A stretch of 64,000 nucleotides of DNA. It comes from Amaricoccus sp. (lineage in GTDB: Bacteria; Pseudomonadota; Alphaproteobacteria; Rhodobacterales; Rhodobacteraceae). The position numbers and the translations under genes are program-made. The stretch is from the NCBI RefSeq assembly GCF_017995835.1, contig NZ_JAGOID010000003.1:1-64000 (forward strand), given 5' to 3'. Every line of letters begins with the position of its first letter. Position 1 is the first letter of the stretch. Shown one piece after another: positions 36,513 to 45,636 of the stretch. A model generated the notes under the pieces. It saw nothing but the letters and a program-made list of their open reading frames with translations, was not told the DNA's origin and ran no database searches.

Positions 36513-37121
36513 TCAGCCCTTCATCGCGGCTTCGACCGCCTTGGCGATCGCGGCGTCCTTGGCCGGGCGTGGCCCGATCGCGGCGACGATGTCGGCAGCG
36601 GCGGCGCGGGCCACCTCGCCGACGCTCTGCGTCGCGCTGGCTTCGATCTCGCGGATCCGGCTCTCGGATTCGGCGGCCTTGGCGGCGATCTCCGCGTCGG
36701 CCTTGGCCATGACCGCGCCAAGCTCGCGGCCGACCTCGGCCTTGGTTTCGGCGGCGATCTTCTGAGCCTCGTCGCGCGCCTTGGCGAGCGCGGCGTTGTA
36801 GGCCGTCTCGGCCTCCTCGGCGCGGCGCTTGTAGAGCGCCGCCATTTCGAGGTCGTTCGAGATGGCGTCGTTGCGCTCGGCGAGGATCGTGCCGATGCGC
36901 GGCAGCGCCACCCTGGTGAGGATGAGGTAGAGCGCGACCAGAGCGACGACGAGCCAGAAGATCAGGTTCGGGAAGATCGCCGTGTCGAGCTGCGGCATCG
37001 CCACTTCGGCGACGTGCAGCACTTCGGCTCCGGTGTCGCCGTGACCGGCGGCCGCGGCGTGATCCAGTTGCTGGGCCGCGTCGGCGGCGTGGGCCGCCGC
37101 GTTCTCGGTCGTGTCTGCCAT
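36513..37121 (-). CDS. F0F1 ATP synthase subunit b'
   Basis: Second peripheral-stalk subunit (b'), 202 residues. An Ala/His-rich extension of about 45 residues precedes the membrane helix (FPNLIFWLVVALVALYLIL), after which comes the long stalk helix. A duplicated b subunit is typical of alphaproteobacteria and phototrophs. The ATG at 37121 was chosen for its upstream GGAG; the ATG at 37136 has no such site. Confidence 0.92.
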   Translation of the reverse strand: MADTTENAAAHAADAAQQLDHAAAAGHGDTGAEVLHVAEVAMPQLDTAIFPNLIFWLVVALVALYLILTRVALPRIGTILAERNDAISNDLEMAALYKRRAEEAETAYNAALAKARDEAQKIAAETKAEVGRELGAVMAKADAEIAAKAAESESRIREIEASATQSVGEVARAAAADIVAAIGPRPAKDAAIAKAVEAAMKG

Positions 37122-37182
37122 GTCCGTCTCCGTCATCCGGGGCGCGGCGTCAGCGCCGGCCCCCGTGCCTCGATCTCGCGGA

Positions 37183-37419
37183 TCAGACCGCGAACATCAG
37201 GAGGAGCGCGACGAGGAACGAGAAGATGCCGAGCGCCTCGGCGAAGGCGATGCCGATGAAGAGCGTGGCGGTCTGCTCGCCCGCGGCGGCGGGGTTGCGA
37301 AGCGCGCCGGCGAGGAAGTTCCCGGCGACGTGGCCCACGCCGATGCCGGCGCCGCCCATGCCCATGCAGGCGAGGCCCGCGCCGATGAACTGGCCCATTT
37401 CGGAGATGTTGCCTTCCAT
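37183..37419 (-). CDS. atpE: F0F1 ATP synthase subunit c
   Basis: Proton-carrying ring subunit, 78 residues, two hairpin helices. The essential carboxylate is Glu61 in FAEALGIF. The loop reads RNPAAAGE, close to the RNP-type loop of c subunits that contacts gamma/epsilon. It lies between atpB and b', in the standard alphaproteobacterial F0 order. Confidence 0.96.
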   Translation of the reverse strand: MEGNISEMGQFIGAGLACMGMGGAGIGVGHVAGNFLAGALRNPAAAGEQTATLFIGIAFAEALGIFSFLVALLLMFAV

Positions 37420-37474
37420 TGGTCTGGCTCCTTGTTCTGGATGGCGTTCTGGGGAGGTGCGTTTCGCCTGACCG

Positions 37475-38233
37475 TCAGTGGCCCGGGTGAAGCGCGTCGT
37501 TGAGGTACACGACCGTGAGGATCGCGAACACGTAGGCCTGGATCACCGCGACGAGCAGCTCGAGCCCGTAGATCGCGGTGATGGCGAAGATCGGGATGAA
37601 GGCCCCGACGCCGAGGGCGCCGGCGAAGCCCGCGAACACCTTGAGCACCGCGTGGCCGGCCATGAGGTTGCCCATAAGTCGCAGCGAGTGGCTGAGCGGG
37701 CGGACGAAGTAGGAGATCAGCTCGATCACGGCGAGGATGATCCGCAGCGCCAGCGTCGGCGCCGAGGAGACCCAGAACAGCTTCAGGAAGTGCAGCCCGT
37801 GCTTGTAGAAGCCGATGGCCGTCACCGAGATGAACACCGCCAGCGCGAGGACCGCCGTGACCGCGATGTGCGAGGTCGGCGAGAACGAGGTGGGGATCAG
37901 CGCGAGGAGGTTGGCGAAGAGGATGAAGAGGAAGACGGTGAAGATGTAGGGGAAGTATTTCAGCCCCTCGCGGCCGGCCACGTCCTCGACCATCTTGCGC
38001 GCGAAGCCGTAGGTCACCTCGGCCATCGACTGGGCGCGGGAGGGCACCAGCGCGCGGCCGCGGGCGCCGGCGACCATGAGCAGCGTGATGGCGGCGACGG
38101 TGAGCGCCATCCACAGCGTGGCGTTGGTGGGGGTGTACCAGTGGACCTCGGTCCCGCCGAACAGCGGCTTGACCATGAACTGGTCCATCGGATGGATGTT
38201 CAGCCCGCTTCCGCCGTGTGCCGGATCAGCCAT
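37475..38233 (-). CDS. atpB: F0F1 ATP synthase subunit a
   Basis: Membrane stator subunit a, 252 residues, with several helices. The essential arginine is in [14 protein letters not shown], which faces the c-ring Glu, and the C-terminal [16 protein letters not shown] helix is conserved. Its start overlaps the end of atpI by 8 bp. It is part of atpI-atpB-atpE-atpF'-atpF. Confidence 0.96.
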   Translation of the reverse strand: MADPAHGGSGLNIHPMDQFMVKPLFGGTEVHWYTPTNATLWMALTVAAITLLMVAGARGRALVPSRAQSMAEVTYGFARKMVEDVAGREGLKYFPYIFTVFLFILFANLLALIPTSFSPTSHIAVTAVLALAVFISVTAIGFYKHGLHFLKLFWVSSAPTLALRIILAVIELISYFVRPLSHSLRLMGNLMAGHAVLKVFAGFAGALGVGAFIPIFAITAIYGLELLVAVIQAYVFAILTVVYLNDALHPGH

Positions 38234-38621
38234 CTGTGCCTCGCCCCTCGTCCGTCGCGTTCCGCCCTTCGGGCGGCGTTTTGTCCTCCGCCGCCGGGTC
38301 GCGCATCAGCGCGGCCTCGGAGCGGCCCTTCTGCACGTCCGTCGCCGTCCGCAGCATGGTGCGGACCCCGGCGCCGAAGCCGAGGAGGGCGAACAGCACC
38401 AGGAACACAGGCCGTGTCCCGAAGAGGCTGTCGAGCCCCCAGCCGATGCCCAGACCGAGCAGCATCCCCGCGACGAGCTCGGTCACCATGCGCCAGGCGA
38501 TCGAGCTCTGCGTGTACTTGGCCGCGGCCCCCGGTCGGGATGGCGGCTGCCGCACGGCCCTGGCGGCTGCGAGCCGGTCCTCGAGGCGCTTCATGCGCTC
38601 GGAAAACGGGTCCTCCGACAT
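38226..38621 (-). CDS. atpI: AtpI family ATP synthase accessory protein
   Basis: A 131-residue protein with two membrane helices (about residues 51-70 and 77-97) and charged ends, placed first in the F0 operon. AtpI assists c-ring assembly and possibly Mg2+ supply in other bacteria. The ATG at 38621 starts [10 protein letters not shown]. The overlap with atpB makes translation of the two coupled. Confidence 0.85.
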   Translation of the reverse strand: MSEDPFSERMKRLEDRLAAARAVRQPPSRPGAAAKYTQSSIAWRMVTELVAGMLLGLGIGWGLDSLFGTRPVFLVLFALLGFGAGVRTMLRTATDVQKGRSEAALMRDPAAEDKTPPEGRNATDEGRGTDG

Positions 38622-38680
38622 GGCCCCGTACCCCCTCGTGGACCGTGCGAGCCTCCGCCACGGCACTGATGTCGCGTGCG

Positions 38681-38709
38681 GTGGTAAAGAGAGATCACAT
38701 TGGTGTCAA
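38681..38709 (-). promoter_or_regulatory. Sigma-70 type promoter of the F0 ATP synthase operon
   Basis: On the minus strand a perfect -35 TTGACA (38709-38704) is followed, after 17 bp, by a weak -10 TACCAC (38686-38681). It lies about 60 bp upstream of atpI and is oriented into the operon. Confidence 0.5.
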
Positions 38710-38795
38710 GCGCGGTTGCGGCGTCAGTAAGGCGCTGACGGCGCTTGTTTTTCCGGACTGCTGGAGCAATGGGGCGTCGTGGCCGGGGAGGGATT

Positions 38796-38829
38796 GTCAA
38801 CCGCGGGAATCTTCAACCACGCGGTTGAC
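38796..38829 (+). promoter_or_regulatory. ArsR-type operator
   Basis: A perfect 10-bp inverted repeat, GTCAACCGCG (38796-38805) and CGCGGTTGAC (38820-38829), lies just upstream of the ArsR-type gene. A third half-site TCAACC (38813-38818) inside the spacer forms a tighter TCAACC-ACGC-GGTTGA palindrome with the right arm. Self-repression by the adjacent regulator is the likely use. Confidence 0.6.
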
Positions 38830-38859
38830 ATTCCCGTGCGGGGACCGCAACCCGTCGAC

Positions 38860-39225
38860 ATGGCCGCTCCGGAGCCCGATCTCGACCTCGTCTTTGCCGC
38901 GCTTGCAGACCCGACGCGGCGGGCGATCCTGACCGCGCTCCTCGATGGCGAGCGCACGGTGGGCGAACTCGGGGCGCCGCACGCGATGTCGCTTGCGGCG
39001 ATCTCGAAGCATCTCGCCGTGCTCGCCCGGGCGGGGCTGGCGACACAGATCCGCAGCGGCCGGATCACCGTCTGCCGGCTGGAGGCGGACGGGCTGCGCG
39101 CAGCCGGGCTGTGGATGCAGGGGATCGGCGGCTTCGCGCCCGAAGACTACGACGCGCTCGAGGCGCTGCTCGACGCCGCGCTCGGCGATGCCGCCGTGGA
39201 AGCGGCCAGTAACGAGGAACCCTAG
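38860..39225 (+). CDS. ArsR family transcriptional regulator
   Basis: Winged-helix regulator of 121 residues. LVFAALADPTRRAILTALLDGERTV is the standard ArsR/SmtB start and MSLAAISKHLAVLARAGL is the recognition helix. The ATG at 38860 was chosen because the frame upstream (open to a GTG at 38779) would run through the operator. No metal-binding cysteine pair is visible, so it resembles the non-metal group often paired with SRPBCC genes. No such partner follows; the next gene is convergent and overlaps by 4 bp. Confidence 0.85.
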   Translation: MAAPEPDLDLVFAALADPTRRAILTALLDGERTVGELGAPHAMSLAAISKHLAVLARAGLATQIRSGRITVCRLEADGLRAAGLWMQGIGGFAPEDYDALEALLDAALGDAAVEAASNEEP

Positions 39226-40424
39226 GCGAGCGTCGCTTCGAGCCAGTCGAAGACGCGCTGGTTGCGCAGGGTCTGCGCCATCGGCTCGCAATGGCTGGCG
39301 GCGCCCTCGGCAGCGGTGAACGGCAGGAGCGCCTTCGGGCAGGCGAGCAGCCCGAAAAGCTCGGCGCTCTGGCCGGGCCAGAACTGCTCCTCTTCCGGGT
39401 CGCAGATCAGCGTCGGGCAGCGGATCGTCGGTGCGACGTCGGTGAGGTCGTAGCGGCGGATCTCCGTCAGCAGATCCCAGAAGTCCGCGATGCCGTAGGG
39501 CTCGGCGCGCTTGGCCATCTCGAAGGCGAGGGCGGGGGGCGCCTCCTTCATGCCCGCGGCCATCCAGGCCCCAAAGGTCGCCCGGTCGCCGCGGGCGAAC
39601 AATTCGGCCAGCTCGGGGGGCAGATTGTCGAACCAACTCGACCAGACGCGGGTCACGCCGGGATCGGCGACGATGGCGGAAAGCCGGGGCTCGAAGGCGG
39701 CGGCGCGGGGAACCCAGTACCCGGCCTGGCTCACACCGAGAAGCGCGACGCGGGCCGGATCGACGCCGGGGCGGGCGAGAGCGAAGTCGAGGACGGGGGC
39801 GATCACCGCCTCCCAGTCGTGGCGGAAGTGGAGCCCGTCCTCGTAGAGCGCCGCGCCCTGCCCCGGCCCGTCGAAGATCAGGACGCGCCAGCCCCGCTCG
39901 AGCGCGGCGAAACCGCCGCCGACGAGCATGTCGGTCGCAGTGCCGTCGCTGCCGTTGTTGAGGATCGCGAGCGGACGGGGGCGCAGGTCGGCGTCGGGGT
40001 CGAGCCAGTAGCCCTTGAGCGTCCGACCCTCGTAAGGGATCTCGACCGGGCTCGCCGGCGCGGGCCAGAACGTTATGGCGCGGTCGAGCGCAGCGCGGTG
40101 CGCGCGCCAGAGCGCCGGCCCGCGCGACGGGTCATGGGTGCCGAGGACGAAGAAGAACGCCATGCCCCGGTACTTGGAGGCGCGCAACCAGAGCTCGCGC
40201 GCGCTCTGCGACCGGCCGGCGGCCTCGGCCGCGCCGGCGGCCGCCGCGAGGCGGTCGGCAAGCGCGGTCCAGGCGTCGTGCCAGGAATCGAAATCGCCGT
40301 CCTTCACCGTGGCCGCGGTCGCCAGCACCTCGCCGGGCTCGGCGCAGCGACAGGCGCAGGCTCCGAGCGCGATGCGCGTCTCGAAGTCGAAGCCGGGATG
40401 CTGGAAGAAACGGCCCATGGTCAC
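39222..40424 (-). CDS. Alpha/beta hydrolase with N-terminal cap (FrsA-like group)
   Basis: A 400-residue hydrolase with a helical N-terminal cap. The core has FDGPGQGAALYEDG, a nucleophile elbow GVSQAG, an Asp in CDPEEEQFWPG and a His in GAASHCEPMAQ. The layout, and the FTAAEGA-x-HCE segment, match the gene at 27674-28885, so these are paralogues. It is coupled to the Mth938-like gene upstream by a 4-bp overlap. Substrate unknown. Confidence 0.8.
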   Translation of the reverse strand: MTMGRFFQHPGFDFETRIALGACACRCAEPGEVLATAATVKDGDFDSWHDAWTALADRLAAAAGAAEAAGRSQSARELWLRASKYRGMAFFFVLGTHDPSRGPALWRAHRAALDRAITFWPAPASPVEIPYEGRTLKGYWLDPDADLRPRPLAILNNGSDGTATDMLVGGGFAALERGWRVLIFDGPGQGAALYEDGLHFRHDWEAVIAPVLDFALARPGVDPARVALLGVSQAGYWVPRAAAFEPRLSAIVADPGVTRVWSSWFDNLPPELAELFARGDRATFGAWMAAGMKEAPPALAFEMAKRAEPYGIADFWDLLTEIRRYDLTDVAPTIRCPTLICDPEEEQFWPGQSAELFGLLACPKALLPFTAAEGAASHCEPMAQTLRNQRVFDWLEATLA

Positions 40425-40774
40425 ACCGGGATCAGGCCGGCGGCGATGCGGCGGCCTTCGGACAGGAGCACGTTGTAGGTGCGGCAGGCCGGCGGGGTCG
40501 CCATGATCTCGACGCCGACGCCCGCGGCTTCGAGCGCGGCGCGGATCGCAGGGTCGAGCGGCCGGATCTCGGCGCCCATGCCGAGGAAGAGCACGTCAAA
40601 CCGCCCGGCCTCGGCGAGGAAGGGGGCAATGTCCGGCAGGCCCGTCCAGGGGACGACGCCGGAGGGCATGAGCGCCAGCGGACCCCGATGGATCTGCGCG
40701 GCGATGCGGAAGAAGCCCGGTCCGTAGCCCTCGACCGGCGGCGCACCTTCGTAGCGGACTTCGGTGACCCGCAT
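40421..40774 (-). CDS. Mth938-like domain-containing protein
   Basis: A 117-residue protein of the Mth938/NDUFAF3-like fold, with the segments VLFLGMGAEIRPL and MATPPACRTYNVLLSEGRRIAAGLI. Mitochondrial relatives assist complex I assembly; the bacterial role is unknown. It follows secF by 5 bp, the normal position in Rhodobacterales, so it is likely transcribed with the Sec accessory genes. Confidence 0.88.
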   Translation of the reverse strand: MRVTEVRYEGAPPVEGYGPGFFRIAAQIHRGPLALMPSGVVPWTGLPDIAPFLAEAGRFDVLFLGMGAEIRPLDPAIRAALEAAGVGVEIMATPPACRTYNVLLSEGRRIAAGLIPV

Positions 40775-40779
40775 GGTCC

Positions 40780-41742
40780 TCAGGCCCCGGCCCTGCCCGG
40801 CTTGGCCGCCGCGGCCTCGTCCTTGGCCGTCCAGTCGCGCTTCACTCCGAGCCAGAGCACGATGGCGCTGGCCACCCAGATCGACGAGTAGGTGCCGACG
40901 ACGATGCCAAAGATCGCGGCGAACGAGAAGCCGAAGACCACCGGGCCGCCGAAGAAGAGAAGCGCGAAAAGTGCGATCAGCGTCGTGACCACGGTCATGA
41001 CCGTGCGTGAGAGCGTCTCGTTCAACGCGAGGTTCATCACCTCCTGCAACGGCGTCTTCTTGTACTTGCGCAGGTTTTCGCGGACGCGGTCGAACACGAC
41101 CACGGTGTCGTTGATCGAGAAGCCGATGATGGTGAGAAGGCCCGCGACGATCGTCAGGTCGAACTCGAGCTGGAGCAGCGAGAAGACCCCGACCGTCACG
41201 ACCACGTCGTGCAGGAGCGAGATGACGGCGCCGAGCGCGAACTGCCATTCGAAGCGCAGCCAGACATAGACCATGACCGCTGCGAGCGCGAGGCCGACGG
41301 CGAAGACGCCGGTCCAGACCAGCTCGCCCGAGACCTTGCCGCCCACCGTGTCGACCTGGAGATAGGTCGCGCCGGGAAAGGCCGCGTCGATGGCCGCCTG
41401 CAACCTGGCGACCGGGTTGGCGTCCTGCGCCACGTCGTCGCCGAGCGTGCCGACGCGCATCAGCACGACCTGACCGCCCGACCCGCCCGAGGCCTCGGTC
41501 ACCGCCACGTCGCCGACCTCGAGCCCGGTCAGCAGCTCGCGATACTCGGAGATGTCGCGATGCTCGGGGAACTCGGCGAGGATCAGCGTGCCGCCGAGGA
41601 AGTCGACGCCGAAGTTGAGCCCGCGGATCGGCAGCAGGATGCAGGTCGCGACCACACCGAGGATCGACACGGCAAGCCAGAAGCGCATCGGCTTGAAGAA
41701 GTCGAAGTTGGTGTGGTCCGGAACCAGGCGCAGGAGCTTCAT
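40780..41742 (-). CDS. secF: Protein translocase subunit SecF
   Basis: Sec accessory membrane subunit, 320 residues, with six helices and a periplasmic P1 domain after the first. The GLNFGVDFLGGTLI segment and the VGFSIND-like IGFSINDTVVVFDRVREN block are typical. With SecD it uses the proton gradient to help proteins leave SecYEG. It lies 12 bp after secD in one operon. Confidence 0.96.
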   Translation of the reverse strand: MKLLRLVPDHTNFDFFKPMRFWLAVSILGVVATCILLPIRGLNFGVDFLGGTLILAEFPEHRDISEYRELLTGLEVGDVAVTEASGGSGGQVVLMRVGTLGDDVAQDANPVARLQAAIDAAFPGATYLQVDTVGGKVSGELVWTGVFAVGLALAAVMVYVWLRFEWQFALGAVISLLHDVVVTVGVFSLLQLEFDLTIVAGLLTIIGFSINDTVVVFDRVRENLRKYKKTPLQEVMNLALNETLSRTVMTVVTTLIALFALLFFGGPVVFGFSFAAIFGIVVGTYSSIWVASAIVLWLGVKRDWTAKDEAAAAKPGRAGA

Positions 41743-41754
41743 GGGTTCGCCCCG

Positions 41755-43422
41755 TCAGATCGTCAGCGTCTTGGGACGCCGCTTGTCGTACCACCAGGAG
41801 ACGATCAGCCGCGACAGCGAGATCGCCGTGAACATCGAGCACAGGAGGCCGAGCGCCAGCGTGATGCCGAAGCCGCGCACCGGACCCGCGCCCATCGCGT
41901 AGAGGATTCCGGCGACGATCAGCGCCGTCAGGTTGCCGTCGAGGATCGGCGACTGCGCCCGGTCGAAGCCGAGCTCGATGGCCCGGGCCGGGCCGCGGGA
42001 GGTTCGCGCCTCCTCGCGGATGCGCTCGTAGATCAGGACGTTGGCGTCGACGGCCATGCCGATCGAGAGCACGAGGCCGGCGATGCCCGGCATGGTCATC
42101 GTCGCGCCGAGCAGCGTCATCAGCGCCATCAGGAGCACGATGTTCATGATCATGCCGAAGGACGCGATGATCCCGAAGAGGCCGTAGGTCGCCGTCATGA
42201 AGGCGATGATGCCGACGAAGGCCGCGATCGCCGCCGCCTCGCCGGCGCGGATCGAGTCCGAGCCGAGCTCGGGGCCGACGGTGCGCTGCTCGAGCACCTT
42301 GATCTCGGCCGGCAGGGCGCCGGCCCGAAGAAGGATGGCGAGCCGGCTCGATTCCTCGGGGGTGAAGTTGCCGGTGATGATGCCGGTGCCGCCGGGGATG
42401 TGGCCCTGGATGACCGGGGCCGAGATCACCTGGTCGTCGAGGACGATCGCGAAGGGCGAACCGATATGCTCGGCGGTATAGGCGCCGAACGCGGCGCCGC
42501 CCTGCGGGTTGAAGCGGAAGTTGACCGCCGGGCGGCGGTTCTGGTCGTAGGTGGGCTGGCTGTCGACGAGCTGTTCCCCGGTCACGACCGGATGTCGGTC
42601 GAGCACATAGAAGATGCCGGGCTCGTCCATGCTGGGCAGCACGATGTCGTCGAGCCCGGGCTGGACGTTCGCGTCGGCCGTGCGGCTGACCACCGGGTGG
42701 AAGGCGAGACGCGCGGTCTGGCCGATGATGGCGAGCAATTCCTCGGCGGAGCCGATGCCCGGCACCTGCACGAGGATGCGGTCCGACCCCTGGCGCTGGA
42801 TCGTCGGCTCGCGGGTGCCGGTCTCGTCGACGCGGCGGCGGATGATCTCGAGCGACTGATGCATCACCCGTTCGTTCATCGCCGCGATCTCGGCGGGGCT
42901 CATGGTGACGACGATCGTGTCGGGCCCGTCGGCGGTGGCGACGAAGTCGCGCGTGCCGGCGCCGGTGATCGAGAAGACCGGCTGCGACACCTGGCCGACG
43001 ACGTCGAGCGCCGTCTGCAGGCCCGCCGGGTTGCCGATGCGGATGCGCAGCTCGGTCGCCGGGCTGTTCAGCCGCCGCACCGTGCCGACCTGGTCGCGCG
43101 CGTCGCGAAGCTTGTCGCGCAGACCCGGCCAGAGGTTTTCGAGCCGCTCCGCCTGGGCCTGCCCGAGCTGGACCTCGACGAGGAGGTGCGCCCCGCCGCG
43201 CAGGTCGAGGCCGAGGGGCACGAGCTTCGAGGGCAGGAAGGCGGGCCAGCCGTCCATCGCCGCCTGAAGCTCCGGCGTGACCGCGGCGCCGGCAGCCACT
43301 TCGGCGCGGGCGTCGTTGGCGCTCTCCACGCGGGAATAGAACGCGTTCGGAAGTGCTATCGCGATGCCGATCACGCAGACCGCGATGATCAGGGCGCGCT
43401 TCCAGATGGGAAAGTTCAGCAT
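41755..43422 (-). CDS. secD: Protein translocase subunit SecD
   Basis: Sec accessory membrane subunit, 555 residues, with six helices and a large periplasmic domain. Family blocks are GLDLRGGAHLLVEV, GRDGTRE-like DETGTREPTIQRQG and the MAVDANVLIYERIREE motif with the proton-relay Asp. It acts with SecF and YajC. The gene order is yajC-secD-secF. Confidence 0.96.
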   Translation of the reverse strand: MLNFPIWKRALIIAVCVIGIAIALPNAFYSRVESANDARAEVAAGAAVTPELQAAMDGWPAFLPSKLVPLGLDLRGGAHLLVEVQLGQAQAERLENLWPGLRDKLRDARDQVGTVRRLNSPATELRIRIGNPAGLQTALDVVGQVSQPVFSITGAGTRDFVATADGPDTIVVTMSPAEIAAMNERVMHQSLEIIRRRVDETGTREPTIQRQGSDRILVQVPGIGSAEELLAIIGQTARLAFHPVVSRTADANVQPGLDDIVLPSMDEPGIFYVLDRHPVVTGEQLVDSQPTYDQNRRPAVNFRFNPQGGAAFGAYTAEHIGSPFAIVLDDQVISAPVIQGHIPGGTGIITGNFTPEESSRLAILLRAGALPAEIKVLEQRTVGPELGSDSIRAGEAAAIAAFVGIIAFMTATYGLFGIIASFGMIMNIVLLMALMTLLGATMTMPGIAGLVLSIGMAVDANVLIYERIREEARTSRGPARAIELGFDRAQSPILDGNLTALIVAGILYAMGAGPVRGFGITLALGLLCSMFTAISLSRLIVSWWYDKRRPKTLTI

Positions 43423-43468
43423 CTCGGGTCGGTCCCCGGCATTGGTCCTCGGGCCGGACGCCTGCGCG

Positions 43469-43792
43469 TCAGGCCTCGGCGGGCTCGGTCTTGCTCAGGA
43501 CCTGGGCGATGGTGTTCTTCACCACCCGGACCTTGACGTTCGGAGCAAGCTCGACCTCGAGCTCGGCGTCGGTCACCTTGACGACCTTGCCGATCATCCC
43601 CCCCGCGGTCACGACCTGGTCGCCGCGGCGAAGCGCATCGACCATGGCGCGATGGTCCTTGAGCTTCTTCTGCTGCGGCCGGATCATCAGGAAGTACATG
43701 ATCACGAAGATCAGGATGATCGGCACGAAGCCGATCAGTCCGCCGGCGGCGCCGCCGGCGGCGGCCTGGGCGTAGGCAGGCGTCACGAACAT
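43469..43792 (-). CDS. yajC: Preprotein translocase subunit YajC
   Basis: A 107-residue protein with one membrane helix (about residues 18-40), followed by the canonical YFLMIRPQQKKLKDH junction and a small soluble domain with the GDQVVTAGGMIGKVVKV motif. It is part of the SecDF-YajC holotranslocon. It is the first gene of this operon; a 291-bp space separates it from the divergent I78 inhibitor gene. Confidence 0.95.
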   Translation of the reverse strand: MFVTPAYAQAAAGGAAGGLIGFVPIILIFVIMYFLMIRPQQKKLKDHRAMVDALRRGDQVVTAGGMIGKVVKVTDAELEVELAPNVKVRVVKNTIAQVLSKTEPAEA

Positions 43793-44083
43793 TGCGATTC
43801 TTCCCCATGGGCGTTGCGGGTCGTGGCGAAGCGGGCCCGGCCCGGCCCCGGCCGAAATCTGGCGCGGAACCTATCCGCGGCCTCCGGGCTTTGCAAGGCG
43901 ACGCGGACCCGGGCTCGGGCACGGCTGCGCGAGCCGGCTTCCGGCGACGGAACCGTCGGTTCGCTCGCGCGTAGGGGACGAGGCGGCTTTCCGCTGTCCG
44001 TCGCCGCGCGATCCGTTCGGCCCCCTTGTCGCGCGTCGCGCCGGCGTGGTTGGGTCGAGGCGCCACATACTCGGGAGAGAGCC

Positions 44084-44374
44084 ATGACCATGCCGAAAGC
44101 CCTCGCGGCCGCAGCCCTTCTCGCCACCCTCGCCGCCTGTGCGCAGGAGGGGGCGACGGAGGCGGCGGACGTCGACGTTTCGAAAGACGCCTGCGGCGCG
44201 GCCGGCCATCAGAACCTGGTCGGAACCTCGGTGGGCGCGCTCGACGCCGCGTCGTTGCCGGAGCCGCGCCGGGTGATCTTCCCGGGACAGCCCGTGACGA
44301 TGGATTTCCGCGCCGAACGGCTGAACGTCGAGATCGGCCCCGACGACAAGGTCGCGCGGGTGTTCTGCGGCTGA
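44084..44374 (+). CDS. I78 family peptidase inhibitor lipoprotein
   Basis: A 96-residue predicted lipoprotein. The lipobox is LAAC with Cys19. The mature part matches the potato-inhibitor-like I78 pattern: CGAAGHQNLVG, then RVIFPGQPVTMDFRAERLNVEI and a final CG, with the two cysteines able to form a disulfide. It may protect against serine proteases at the envelope. GGGAGAG precedes the ATG. Confidence 0.82.
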   Translation: MTMPKALAAAALLATLAACAQEGATEAADVDVSKDACGAAGHQNLVGTSVGALDAASLPEPRRVIFPGQPVTMDFRAERLNVEIGPDDKVARVFCG

Positions 44375-44375
44375 G

Positions 44376-45518
44376 CTAGCGTCGGGTCGCCCGTCGGGCG
44401 GCCTGGCGTGCAAGCAGCGAGGCGAGCCCCACGGGGGCGAGCAGCGCGAGCGCCGCGGGCAGGCCGACGAGGCTCGCCATCATTCCGACGAAGGGCGGGC
44501 CGATCAGGAAGGCGGTGAAGGCCGTCAGCGCCAGAGTGGCGACGTTGCGCTCCGGCGGTTGCCCCGGCAGCGGCGCGACCATGGACATCGTCAACGGATA
44601 GATGTTGGCGCAACCGAGGCCCAGCAGGGCCGCGAGCGGCATCGACGCCCGGACCGAAGGCGAGAGCGCGAAGCCGAGCATCGCCGCCGACATCACCAGC
44701 GTCGAGACGACGATGACCGGCCCGGCGCCAAGCGCCTCCGCCAGCGTGTCGCCGGCGAGGCGTCCGATCGCCATCGCCAGCGCGAAGGTCGCGAAGGTCG
44801 CGGCCGTCACGAACGGGCTCGCCCCCACGTGCTCGCGCAACAGCAGCGCCGACCATTCCATCATCGCGCCCTCGATCAGCAGCGCGCCGATCGGCACGAG
44901 GCAGAGCAGCACGAGCGCGGCCGACGGCATGCCGACGCCGCGCTCGGGCGTCTCGGCGCGGGGAGCGTCGGGGATCAGCAGCCAGCCGAAGGCGATCGTG
45001 CCCGCCGCGAACAGCGGTTGCAGCAGCAGCTGCTGGCGCAGGAAGGAAATGTCCGCCTCGGCGAAGAGGCCGCCGATCAGCGCGCCGGTGACGGTGCCGA
45101 GGCTCCAGAAGGCGTGACAGCGCGTCATCAGCCGGCGCGACAGCGCGGCTTCCATCTGGCTGGCCTTGGCGTTCATCGCCACTTCGATCGTGGCGATGGT
45201 CAGGCCACAGACGAAGAGCGTCAGCCCCAGCGCGAGCGCATTGGGCGCCAGCGCAGGGCCGATGAAGCTGAGGAGGAACGTCGCGCCTCCCCATGTCGCC
45301 GTCGCCTTGAGCCCGAAATGGCGGACAATCCGGCCGACGCCGAGGAAGCCGAGCATCGTCCCGACCGGCATCCCGAACAGGCAGAAGGCGAGCGTCAGGA
45401 CGTCGAGCCCCAGCGCCGCCTTCACGTCCGGAATACGCGGGAACCACACCGACAGCCCGAGGGCGTTCAGCGCAAAGACGAGCTGCAAGGCAAGGAGTCG
45501 CGTTGAAGGCGAAGGCAT
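44376..45518 (-). CDS. MFS transporter
   Basis: Major facilitator protein of 380 residues with about twelve helices. The loop 2-3 motif is weak (GVGRIVRHFGLKAT). It resembles the FucP/YbjJ-like branch with WSLGTVTGALIGG-type segments. Substrate unknown. Its stop is 1 bp from that of the I78 inhibitor gene on the other strand. The start faces imuB across a 118-bp region that holds the SOS box. Confidence 0.85.
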   Translation of the reverse strand: MPSPSTRLLALQLVFALNALGLSVWFPRIPDVKAALGLDVLTLAFCLFGMPVGTMLGFLGVGRIVRHFGLKATATWGGATFLLSFIGPALAPNALALGLTLFVCGLTIATIEVAMNAKASQMEAALSRRLMTRCHAFWSLGTVTGALIGGLFAEADISFLRQQLLLQPLFAAGTIAFGWLLIPDAPRAETPERGVGMPSAALVLLCLVPIGALLIEGAMMEWSALLLREHVGASPFVTAATFATFALAMAIGRLAGDTLAEALGAGPVIVVSTLVMSAAMLGFALSPSVRASMPLAALLGLGCANIYPLTMSMVAPLPGQPPERNVATLALTAFTAFLIGPPFVGMMASLVGLPAALALLAPVGLASLLARQAARRATRR

Positions 45519-45601
45519 CGGCGACGATGCGTATCCTGCCCGCCGATCTGGGTCCAGCACCTCGGCGCCCGGCCGGACTCGACTCTTCGTCGGGTGTTTA
45601 A

Positions 45602-45616
45602 GAACATCTAGGGAAC
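45602..45616 (+). promoter_or_regulatory. LexA SOS box before imuB
   Basis: GAAC (45602-45605), seven bases, GAAC (45613-45616) is an exact match to the alphaproteobacterial LexA site GAAC-N7-GAAC. It ends 21 bp before the imuB start codon, so LexA binding there would block imuB transcription until DNA damage. Confidence 0.75.
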
Positions 45617-45636
45617 ATCCAGCGAGTCGTTCGATC

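Noticed and set aside
41209..43536. 775-codon plus-strand open frame opposite secD/secF
   Set aside because: Antisense shadow, Asp/His/Arg-rich with no domain; secD and secF are unmistakable on the minus strand.
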